This document shows, piece after piece, positions 8,611 to 14,617 of a stretch of 26,300 nucleotides of DNA (within the stretch, counting starts at the first letter, position 1; the number at the start of each line of letters is the position of its first letter). Both the position numbers and the translations under genes were made by a program. The notes under the pieces were generated by a model, which was given only the letters and a program-made list of their open reading frames with translations, was not told the origin of the DNA and made no database searches. Origin of the DNA: an uncultured Eubacteriales bacterium (GTDB lineage Bacteria; Bacillota; Clostridia; Oscillospirales; Oscillospiraceae); assembly GCA_900549495.1 (NCBI GenBank), contig UROL01000004.1, forward strand, positions 1-26,300, given 5' to 3'.

Positions 8611-8706
8611 AGGCATTCCTGATTTTTCGCTTCTGTTTCGTTTTAGTTTAGAAACCTGTGCAAAAATACATTCTGGAAAAATATCGGATGAAAGGGGACG
8701 TGGCGA

Positions 8707-9483
8707 ATGCGGCCGATAGAGGAACCCGGGCTGTGCAAATTCCTGCGGTGGATTGTGGGGGCGGTTTATCCCAAAATGGAGCTGGTTGGGCGGGAAAACC
8801 TGCCGGAGGAGCCCTTTGTGCTGGTGGGCAACCATTCCCAGGCCCATGGGGCCATCATCGCCGAAGAGCGTCTGCCCTTCGACCTGTATACCTGGTGCAA
8901 TTATCAGATGATGGAGAAAAAGGAGGTCTGCGCCTACGCACTGGAGGATTTCTGGCAGGATAAGCCCAAGGCCATGCAGCCGGTGTATTGGGTTTTGAGC
9001 AAGCTCATAAAATATCCTGCTGTGTATATTCTGAGCCACGCCCGCACCATCGCCGTATATCACGACAATCGATGCATCAGCACCTTCCGCAAATCCCTGG
9101 AAAAATTGCAGGAGGGCTATAATTTGGTTATTTATCCAGAGTGCAGGGAGTGCTATAATAACATCGTTTATGAATTCCAGAGCCGGTTTATTGACCTGGC
9201 CAAGATGTATTATAAGCGCAGCGGCAAATGCCTCAGCTTCGTCCCTATGTATCTTGCCCCAAAGCTGAAAAAAATCTTCTTCGGTCAGCCAATTGTATAT
9301 AACCCGGAAATCCCTATGGATTTGCAGCGGGGGCAAATCAAGCAGCAGCTGATGGATGCCATCACGCAGATTGCCTGTGCCCAGCCGCTGCATACGGTGA
9401 TTCCCTATCGGAATGTGCCGAAGAGGCAATATCCCAAAAATCTACCCCTGGAGGCGTACTGCGTTGAAACGACAAAAGGTTGA
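8707..9483 (+). CDS. PlsC-like acyltransferase with atypical active-site motif
   Basis: This 258-residue protein resembles glycerolipid acyltransferases (1-acylglycerol-3-phosphate type). The region FVLVGNHSQAHGAI (37-50) aligns with the NHx4D catalytic block, but the usual aspartate position is Gly48 and a second histidine (H47) precedes it. LVIYPECRE (140-148) stands in for the FPEG substrate block. The segment ILSHARTIAVYHDN fits the arginine-containing middle motif. No strong membrane helix is visible. The ATG at 8707 follows AAGGGG at modest spacing. It overlaps the PAP2 gene by 20 bases, so a joint role in phosphatidate or related lipid metabolism is likely. Lack of the canonical Asp means activity and substrate are uncertain. 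Confidence 0.75.
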   Translation: MRPIEEPGLCKFLRWIVGAVYPKMELVGRENLPEEPFVLVGNHSQAHGAIIAEERLPFDLYTWCNYQMMEKKEVCAYALEDFWQDKPKAMQPVYWVLSKLIKYPAVYILSHARTIAVYHDNRCISTFRKSLEKLQEGYNLVIYPECRECYNNIVYEFQSRFIDLAKMYYKRSGKCLSFVPMYLAPKLKKIFFGQPIVYNPEIPMDLQRGQIKQQLMDAITQIACAQPLHTVIPYRNVPKRQYPKNLPLEAYCVETTKG

Positions 9484-10144
9484 CTACCATGGCTTCCGCC
9501 TGAGCAGAATCAACGAGCCCCAGTTCCGGCACCTGTGGCTGCTGGGAACCTGGCTAATTTATTTTGCCCTGTATTTTCTGACAGAGAATCTCATCCCGGC
9601 ACAGCGGTGCCATGTGATGCACTGTGTCCTGGATGATTGGATTCCCTTTAATGAGTATTTCCTGATTTTCTATACCGGGTGGTATATCCTGGTGTTCGGC
9701 AGCCTGGCCTACTATTTAATATATGATGTGAAGCGGTTCCGGGAGCTGGATCTGTACATCTTCGTCACCCAGATGGTGGCTATGTTTTTCTATATCGTGC
9801 TGCCCAGCCGCCAGGATCTGCGGCCGGAGACCTTCCCAAGGGAGAATTTCTTCACCTGGGTTATGGGGCTGATTTATACCTTCGATACCGATACCGGCGT
9901 CTGCCCATCGCTGCATGTGGCCTATTCCTGGGCCATCTTCAATGTAATGGTGAAGGACGAGCACCTTGCAAAGTGGTTCAAGGTCTTCCTGGGCCTCTTC
10001 GCCGTTATGGTGTGCCTGTCCACCTCCTTTGTCAAGCAGCACTCCTTCCTGGATATCTTTGCCGCCATTCCCGTGGTGCTGCTGGGAGAAATCCTCATCT
10101 ACGGAAAATCCTATTGGCTTCCCCGCCTCCGAAAGCGCCCCTGA
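9464..10144 (+). CDS. PAP2-superfamily membrane phosphatase
   Basis: This 226-residue membrane protein has about five or six hydrophobic helices (near 24-40, 65-87, 97-114, 146-162, 173-189 and 196-213). The three PAP2 signature blocks are present: PSRQDLRPE at 114-122 (an altered KxxxxxxRP), CPSLHVAYS at 147-155 (the PSGH block, catalytic H151), and STSFVKQHSFLDI at 186-198 (H193 and D197). Such enzymes dephosphorylate phosphatidate, undecaprenyl pyrophosphate or inositol phospholipids. The chosen start is TTG at 9464, because GGAGG lies nine bases before it; an ATG at 9413 in the same frame would add 17 charged residues and lacks a good site. It is coupled to the preceding acyltransferase-like gene. 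Confidence 0.85.
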   Translation: MKRQKVDYHGFRLSRINEPQFRHLWLLGTWLIYFALYFLTENLIPAQRCHVMHCVLDDWIPFNEYFLIFYTGWYILVFGSLAYYLIYDVKRFRELDLYIFVTQMVAMFFYIVLPSRQDLRPETFPRENFFTWVMGLIYTFDTDTGVCPSLHVAYSWAIFNVMVKDEHLAKWFKVFLGLFAVMVCLSTSFVKQHSFLDIFAAIPVVLLGEILIYGKSYWLPRLRKRP

Positions 10145-10212
10145 GCGGCAGAGAAGCCGGGGATCCCCGGTGAACAGAACGCAGATTGTGTTCCTGAAAG
10201 CATAGCCGAAAA

Positions 10213-10256
10213 CAAGCCCGTGACGTTCCCAAAGAGCGTTCACGGGCTTGCTGTTT
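10213..10256. terminator. Bidirectional terminator after the PAP2 gene
   Basis: An 11-bp perfect stem (CAAGCCCGTGA at 10213-10223 with its complement at 10240-10250) is followed on the + strand by CTGTTTCGTTTTG. On the - strand the stem is followed by TTTTCGG, so it can also stop glyS transcription. Confidence 0.85.
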
Positions 10257-10271
10257 CGTTTTGTAAAAGGG

Positions 10272-10326
10272 GAAGCGATACCGGGCGGGTCAGGGCACTA
10301 CCGCCCTCTACCCAGGTCTAAAGCGC
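10272..10326. repeat. 55-bp structured repeat, copy 1
   Basis: This copy begins GAAGCGATACCGGGCGGGTC and ends CTAAAGCGC. It holds a nested inverted repeat: GGGT...ACCC outside AGGGC...GCCCT. It matches copy 2 at 51 of 55 positions, in the same orientation and 81 bases away. No gene is present here. Confidence 0.9.
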
Positions 10327-10352
10327 CTTGCGGGCTTCCGTCTTTTGACGCA

Positions 10353-10407
10353 GAAGCGATACCGGGCGGGTCAGGGCACTACTGCCCTCCACCCAGTCCT
10401 AAAGCGC
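10353..10407. repeat. 55-bp structured repeat, copy 2
   Basis: Second copy, ending two bases from the predicted original glyS stop codon at 10410-10412. The four differences from copy 1 all lie outside the two predicted stems. The 26-base spacer between copies (10327-10352) contains a small CGTC-TTTT-GACG inverted repeat. Confidence 0.9.
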
Positions 10408-10409
10408 AA

Positions 10410-10484
10410 TTAAAAGTCGCACTTGTTGGCGATGTAGGCTTTCAGCTCGCTGATGGGAATGCGAACCTGCTCCATGGTGTCGCG
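10410..10484 (-). other. Out-of-frame remnant of the glyS C-terminus
   Basis: Read on the - strand in a different frame from glyS, this stretch encodes [18 protein letters not shown] and then ANKCDF, ending at a TAA (10410-10412). This is what the anticodon-binding domain of glycyl-tRNA synthetase should end with, showing that the annotated reading frame leaves the conserved one just before it. Confidence 0.8.
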
Positions 10485-11827
10485 GTAACGCAGTTGTCGG
10501 CAGGGGTGTTCTCGTCGCCCACAGTCTGGAAGTCCACGGTGATGCACAGGGGGGTGCCAATTTCATCCTCCCGGCGGTAACGCTTGCCGATGGAGCCGGC
10601 ATCGTCGAAGTCCACCATGAAATCATGCTGTAGGCTCTTGTAGATTTCCTCGGCCTTGGGGCTGAGCTTCTTGGACAGGGGCAGCACGGCTGCCTTGAAG
10701 GGAGCCAGAGCGGGATGCAGATGCAGCACGGTGCGGATGTCGGGGTTGCCCTTCTTGTCCTGACCCACAACCTCCTCGTCATAGGCTTCGCACAGGAAGG
10801 CCAGCGCCACCCGGTCGCAGCCCAGACTGGGCTCGATAACATAGGGAATATAGTGCTCGTTCTTCTCCTGGTCGTAGTATTCCAGGCTCTTGCCGCTGGC
10901 CTCCTGATGGCGGCCCAAGTCGTAGTTGGTGCGGTCGGCAATGCCCCACAGCTCGCCCCAGCCGCTGCCGAAGGGGAACTGATACTCAATGTCGGTGGTG
11001 GCACGGGAGTAGAAGGCCAGCTCGGCAGGCTCATGGTCCCGCAGACGCAGGCTCTCTTCCTTAATGCCCAGGCTCACCAGCCAGTTCTTGCAGTAGTCCT
11101 TCCAGTAGGCAAACCACTCCAGGTCAGTGCCCGGCTGGCAGAAGAATTCGCACTCCATCTGCTCAAATTCCCGGGTGCGGAAGGTGAAGTTGCCCGGGGT
11201 AATCTCGTTGCGGAAGGCCTTGCCCACCTGGCAAACGCCGAAGGGCAGCTTGCGCCGGGTGGTGCGCTGGATGTTGGCAAAGTTGACAAAGATGCCCTGG
11301 GCGGTTTCAGGCCGGAGATAGACGGTGGAGGAGGAGTCCTCGGTAACGCCAATCTGGGTCTTGAACATCAGGTTAAACTTCCGGATTGGGGTGAAGTTGT
11401 GCTTGCCGCAGTTGGGGCAAACCACCTCGTCGTGGCCGGAAATGAAAGCATCCATCTCCTCGAAGCTCATGGCATCCACATTCACGCTGCCGCCGGCCTC
11501 GCAGGACTCAATCAGCTTGTCCGCCCGCTGACGGGAGCCGCAGCCCTTGCAGTCCACCAAGGGGTCGGAGAAGTTGCCCACATGCCCGGTGGTAACCCAG
11601 GTGGTGGGGTTCATGAGGATGGCGGCATCCAGACCCACATTGTATTCGGACTCCTGGACGAACTTCTTCAGCCATGCCTTTTTTACGTTGTTCTTGAACT
11701 CCACACCCAGAGGGCCGTAGTCCCATGCATTGGCAAGACCGCCGTAGATTTCGGAACCGGCATACACAAAGCCCCGGTTCTTACACAGGTTTACCACCAT
11801 GTCCAATGTCTTTTCGCTGTTTTTCAT
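10442..11827 (-). CDS. glyS: Glycyl-tRNA synthetase (alpha2-type), frameshifted at the C-terminus
   Basis: Class II aminoacyl-tRNA synthetase charging tRNA-Gly, of the single-chain dimeric type found in many Gram-positives. Family blocks in the 461 residues include [20 protein letters not shown] at the start, a zinc-ribbon-like set of four Cys (CKGC and CPNC), motif 2 around [22 protein letters not shown], and motif 3 around [17 protein letters not shown]. The start ATG at 11827 has AGGAGG upstream and a strong promoter. The last residues, [14 protein letters not shown], do not belong to the family: the expected ending lies in another frame immediately downstream. The conserved VTVRDRDTM motif would need about ten more bases here. 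As an essential gene it is either tolerating an altered tail or the contig has an error. Confidence 0.93.
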   Translation of the reverse strand: MKNSEKTLDMVVNLCKNRGFVYAGSEIYGGLANAWDYGPLGVEFKNNVKKAWLKKFVQESEYNVGLDAAILMNPTTWVTTGHVGNFSDPLVDCKGCGSRQRADKLIESCEAGGSVNVDAMSFEEMDAFISGHDEVVCPNCGKHNFTPIRKFNLMFKTQIGVTEDSSSTVYLRPETAQGIFVNFANIQRTTRRKLPFGVCQVGKAFRNEITPGNFTFRTREFEQMECEFFCQPGTDLEWFAYWKDYCKNWLVSLGIKEESLRLRDHEPAELAFYSRATTDIEYQFPFGSGWGELWGIADRTNYDLGRHQEASGKSLEYYDQEKNEHYIPYVIEPSLGCDRVALAFLCEAYDEEVVGQDKKGNPDIRTVLHLHPALAPFKAAVLPLSKKLSPKAEEIYKSLQHDFMVDFDDAGSIGKRYRREDEIGTPLCITVDFQTVGDENTPADNCVTATPWSRFAFPSAS

Positions 11828-11900
11828 ATTCTATCCTCCTGCTTGCAAAGCAAAATATACGGTAATCCACATCCCTCATCCTAAGGGAAAACGCAACGCA

Positions 11901-11929
11901 ATTATACGTTAGAAATTCACATAAATCAA
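11901..11929 (-). promoter_or_regulatory. glyS promoter
   Basis: On the - strand TTGATT (-35, 11924-11929) and TATAAT (-10, 11901-11906) are separated by 17 bases. The -35 overlaps the stop codon of the preceding acyltransferase gene. The leader of about 70 bases is too short for a T-box riboswitch and none is seen. Confidence 0.75.
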
Positions 11930-12771
11930 GAATTTTCTGCATCCAGCGGGGCATAATCCGGCCCCAAATCCCCAGCCATCATCCGATAAATCTCCTCGCC
12001 GATGTCCGTTGCCGTGCGCCCCTGCATTTCCTCGGGGGTAATCACATCCAGCAGATGCAGCGCAATGGGCGTGCTACGCAGATGCAAAAGGTTATTTACC
12101 ACCTTGTCCGTGCCCTGGAGAGTGCAGACCACAATGGGCACCTTGGCCTTGGTGGCAATCTTCAGAGCGCCGCTGCGAAAGTGCAGCAGATGGTGGTTCT
12201 TGCTGATGTAGCCCTCCGGGAATACGGCAATGGATACCTCATCCTCCTGAATCAGCTGGACGCATCTGAGGATGGTTTTCAGTGCCTCCCGGTCATTCTC
12301 CCGGTTAATCAGCTGGGCCATCAGCTTGTGCATCAGCTTGCCGATGATGAACATATCGTCGTTTTCCTTTTTGGAAATAAAGGCCAGCTGGCTCTTCTGG
12401 AAGTAGGCATACAGCACCACCGGATCCAGCTCAAACAGGTGATTGCACACCAGCAGGAAGCGGCCCTCTGTTGGGGTCTTCTCCAATCCCTGGGTGTGTA
12501 CCTTCATCCGCAGCAGCGGAAGAATGGCCTCAGCGTAGAGATAGGTCACCTTCCGGTAGAAGGGATCGTCATGCTCCTGGGGCACCGAGGTATCCACCCG
12601 GCACACCAGAATATAGATGAACAGAAAGGCCAGCCCCAGGGCCAGAAGGAAACCACCCAAAAATCCTACCGGCAGCATCCATAGCCAGGCCAGGCTGCCA
12701 AAGCCCCCGGTAAAATAGCAAAGTCCCAGCGCCGCCAGGCAGGCAAACACCAGCATAATGGTCATTAACAT
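11926..12771 (-). CDS. 1-acyl-sn-glycerol-3-phosphate acyltransferase family protein (PlsC-like)
   Basis: This 281-residue membrane-anchored acyltransferase has an N-terminal hydrophobic hairpin (about 3-20 and 27-57) and a cytoplasmic catalytic domain. The motif NHLFELD supplies H111 and D116, and VFPEGYISK (about 183-191) is the FPEG block, so unlike the gene at 8707 it has the complete active site. It probably acylates lysophosphatidate or a related lipid. Two earlier in-frame ATGs (12831, 12819) extend the reading frame, but they fall in or upstream of the promoter, and only the ATG at 12771 has a ribosome-binding site (GGGGGA, five bases away). It is followed by glyS, which has its own promoter. 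Confidence 0.9.
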   Translation of the reverse strand: MLMTIMLVFACLAALGLCYFTGGFGSLAWLWMLPVGFLGGFLLALGLAFLFIYILVCRVDTSVPQEHDDPFYRKVTYLYAEAILPLLRMKVHTQGLEKTPTEGRFLLVCNHLFELDPVVLYAYFQKSQLAFISKKENDDMFIIGKLMHKLMAQLINRENDREALKTILRCVQLIQEDEVSIAVFPEGYISKNHHLLHFRSGALKIATKAKVPIVVCTLQGTDKVVNNLLHLRSTPIALHLLDVITPEEMQGRTATDIGEEIYRMMAGDLGPDYAPLDAENS

Positions 12772-12802
12772 AGAATTCCCCCATAATTTTCTGTAAAATA
12801 CT

Positions 12803-12831
12803 AGTATACTCCATCCCATAGGTAAAAACAA
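12803..12831 (-). promoter_or_regulatory. Promoter of the PlsC-like gene
   Basis: On the - strand TTGTTT (12826-12831), a 17-base spacer and TATACT (12803-12808). The predicted transcript starts near 12796, which decides the gene start in favour of 12771. Confidence 0.65.
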
Positions 12832-12880
12832 GGGGGAAATCCGTTTTTGAAAATTCTTTTATGCAATCCTAAAATTACTA

Positions 12881-12909
12881 TTGACAATCACGTGACCATG
12901 TGATATCAT
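12881..12909 (+). promoter_or_regulatory. Promoter of the nfeD-SPFH operon with dyad in its spacer
   Basis: TTGACA (12881-12886), a 17-base spacer and TATCAT (12904-12909). The spacer holds CACGTG and an inverted repeat ATCAC/GTGAT (12887-12904), placed where a bound repressor would block RNA polymerase. Confidence 0.75.
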
Positions 12910-12936
12910 CAATTCATCCAAAGGAGGTGGAAACAA

Positions 12937-13383
12937 ATGTTAAGTTCAACCGAGATTATCTGGCTGGCGCTGATTGCAGTGTTCCTGGTGCTGGAGGCGG
13001 GGACGGTGGCGCTGGTAAGCATCTGGTTCGCCCTGGGTGCCGCCGCCGCTCTGGTGGCCTGTATGCTGGGGGCGGCCATGTGGCTCCAGATAGCCATTTT
13101 CCTGGCGGTGTCCGGGCTGCTGCTGGCCCTTCTGTGGAAGAAGGTCCGGGCCAAATCCACTGCCGCAAAAACCAATGTGGATTCCGTCATCGGGGCAGAG
13201 GGCTACGTTACAGAGCCCATCGACAACCTGTCCTATACCGGCCGGGTCAAGCTGGGCGGCATCACCTGGGCAGCCCGCAGTACATCCGGCGAACCCCTGG
13301 CAGAGGGCAGCCTGGTCAAGGTAGACCGGGTAGAGGGCGTAAAGGTGTTTGTCTCCCCGGCAAAAGTTCCCTGTGAGAAATGA
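12937..13383 (+). CDS. NfeD-like membrane protein
   Basis: This 148-residue protein has two to three membrane helices (about 7-25, 28-45 and 48-66) and a C-terminal soluble OB-fold-like domain (about 80-140) with the typical pattern VIGAEGYVTEPI, GRVKLGG and GSLVKVDRVEGVKVFV. It is the short, protease-less form of NfeD. Such proteins are encoded next to SPFH/stomatin partners and work with them in membrane microdomains and envelope stress. Here an SPFH gene follows after 20 bases with its own AGGAGG. The ATG is preceded by AAAGGAGGTGG, a strong site. First gene of a three-gene operon. Confidence 0.9.
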   Translation: MLSSTEIIWLALIAVFLVLEAGTVALVSIWFALGAAAALVACMLGAAMWLQIAIFLAVSGLLLALLWKKVRAKSTAAKTNVDSVIGAEGYVTEPIDNLSYTGRVKLGGITWAARSTSGEPLAEGSLVKVDRVEGVKVFVSPAKVPCEK

Positions 13384-13403
13384 AAATTTAGGAGGTAAAA
13401 AGT

Positions 13404-14318
13404 ATGTACGTATTGATTGCAGTTTTGGCCGTTGTTTTCCTGCTGGTGATTCCCAATATCCATGTGGTGCAGCAGTCCCGGGCCTATGTCATTGAGCGCC
13501 TGGGCGTGTTCCAGGGTGTGTGGGGTGTAGGTATGCACTTCAAGCTCCCCTTTGTAGACCGGATTGCCCGGAAGGTCAGCCTGAAAGAGCAGGTGCTGGA
13601 CTATCCCCCCCAGCCGGTTATTACCAAGGATAATGTCACCATGCAGATTGATACCGTGGTGTATTTCCAGATTACCGACCCCAAGCTCTACTGCTATGGT
13701 GTGGAGCAGCCTATGATGGCTATGGAAACCCTGACTGCCACCACCCTGCGAAACATCATCGGCGATTTGGAGCTGGACCAGACCCTGACCTCCCGTGACG
13801 TGGTGAATACCAAGATGCGCTCCATCCTGGACGAAGCCACCGATCCCTGGGGCATCAAGGTCAACCGGGTGGAGCTGAAGAACATTCTGCCCCCCGCCGA
13901 CATCCAGAATTCCATGGAAAAGCAGATGAAGGCCGAGCGTGACCGCCGCCAGAGCATCCTGCAGGCCGAGGGCCAGAAGAAGTCCGCCATCCTCATTGCC
14001 GAGGGCGAAAAGGAATCCGCCATTCTGCGGGCATCCGCCGATAAGGAAGCGGCCATCCTCAAGGCAGAGGCCGAGAAGCAGGCTGCCATCCTCAAGGCCG
14101 ACGGCGAAGCCCAGGCCATCCGGGCGGTGCAGCAGGCATTGGCCGACTCCCTGGAAATGCTGAACGAAAAGGCCCCCAGCGACAGCGTCCTGCGGCTCAA
14201 GGCCATTGAGGCCATGCAGAAGGTTGCCGACGGTCAGGCCACCAAGATTATCATCCCCAGCGAAATGCAGGGCCTGGTGGGTCTGGCCAACGGCATCGTA
14301 GAGGGTACCAAGCAGTAA
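13404..14318 (+). CDS. SPFH/Band 7 (stomatin/prohibitin-like) membrane scaffold protein
   Basis: This 304-residue protein has one N-terminal membrane helix (1-18), the Band 7 domain (about 20-175) with VVQQSRAYVIERLG, the QIDTVVYFQITDP core and WGIKVNRVELKNI, and then a long Ala/Glu-rich coiled coil (about 170-260). It is close to the QmcA/stomatin group of oligomeric membrane scaffolds that organise lipid microdomains and interact with membrane proteases. The coiled coil contains five near-exact 11-residue repeats. It ends with IIIPSEMQGLVGL, a typical stomatin-like tail. It is paired with the NfeD gene just upstream, the usual arrangement. Confidence 0.94.
   Translation: MYVLIAVLAVVFLLVIPNIHVVQQSRAYVIERLGVFQGVWGVGMHFKLPFVDRIARKVSLKEQVLDYPPQPVITKDNVTMQIDTVVYFQITDPKLYCYGVEQPMMAMETLTATTLRNIIGDLELDQTLTSRDVVNTKMRSILDEATDPWGIKVNRVELKNILPPADIQNSMEKQMKAERDRRQSILQAEGQKKSAILIAEGEKESAILRASADKEAAILKAEAEKQAAILKADGEAQAIRAVQQALADSLEMLNEKAPSDSVLRLKAIEAMQKVADGQATKIIIPSEMQGLVGLANGIVEGTKQ
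13950..14114 (+). repeat. Five 33-bp in-frame repeats in the SPFH gene
   Basis: Residues 183-237 consist of five consecutive 11-residue units: QSILQAEGQKK, SAILIAEGEKE, SAILRASADKE, AAILKAEAEKQ and AAILKADGEAQ. An 11-residue period fits a right-handed (hendecad) coiled coil; copy number could vary between strains. Confidence 0.85.
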
Positions 14319-14334
14319 CTACCTGCTGAGTTTT

Positions 14335-14357
14335 CCGCCCCCGGACTTCGGGGGCGG
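14335..14357 (+). other. Intercistronic hairpin between SPFH and DUF6440 genes
   Basis: A 9-bp GC stem (CCGCCCCCG with its complement) closes a 5-base loop. No T run follows, so it is more likely an mRNA stability or processing element, or a weak attenuator, than a terminator. Confidence 0.6.
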
Positions 14358-14378
14358 GCAAGGAAAGGAAGGCGGACA

Positions 14379-14564
14379 ATGGAAAAGCGCTTCGTAAAAA
14401 TCTATTCCGACGGCATGATGAACGTCTCCGAAATCTGGGTGGACACCAAAACCGGAGTCAATTATTTCTACCACGCCTGCGGCAGCTCCGGCGGCCTGAC
14501 CCCTCTGCTGGATAGGGACGGAAAGCCAGTGGTGTCTGCCTTGCCGGTGCGGGAAGAGCAATAA
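14379..14564 (+). CDS. Small DUF6440 family protein
   Basis: This 61-residue soluble protein has the pattern seen in DUF6440: a short beta-strand start (KRFVKIYSDGM), VDTKTGVNYFYH in the middle and GGLTPLLDRDGKPVV near the end. Function is unknown. It has a clear ribosome-binding site (GGAAGG) and sits 60 bases after the SPFH gene in the same direction, behind a hairpin, so it is probably the last gene of the nfeD-SPFH operon. Genes of this family are often placed next to unrelated neighbours, so the link to membrane scaffolding is only positional. Confidence 0.8.
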   Translation: MEKRFVKIYSDGMMNVSEIWVDTKTGVNYFYHACGSSGGLTPLLDRDGKPVVSALPVREEQ

Positions 14565-14574
14565 AAGAAAAGAA

Positions 14575-14603
14575 CGCAGCAGCCATGAATTTTGGCTGCT
14601 GCG
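14575..14603. terminator. Bidirectional terminator
   Basis: An 11-bp perfect stem (CGCAGCAGCCA at 14575-14585 with its complement at 14593-14603) lies between convergent genes. On the - strand it is followed by TTCTTTTCTTTT, a strong tail for the ATPase gene; the + strand tail is weaker. Confidence 0.88.
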
Positions 14604-14617
14604 AAATTTATATAGGA

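Noticed and set aside
10272..10407. CRISPR array
   Set aside because: Only two copies, 55-bp units and a 26-base spacer with its own small hairpin; no cas genes in the window.
10248..10580. + strand open frame covering the 55-bp repeats and the end of glyS
   Set aside because: It has no ribosome-binding site, contains the duplicated non-coding element and runs antisense to glyS.
11828..11925. T-box riboswitch upstream of glyS
   Set aside because: The gap is under 100 bases and no T-box sequence or stem I structure is visible; a plain promoter accounts for it.
12772..12831. Longer N-terminus for the PlsC-like gene starting at 12831
   Set aside because: The extra 20 codons coincide with the -35 and -10 elements and lack a ribosome-binding site.
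14335..14357. Terminator after the SPFH gene
   Set aside because: Strong stem but no T run, and the next gene in the same direction has no separate promoter.
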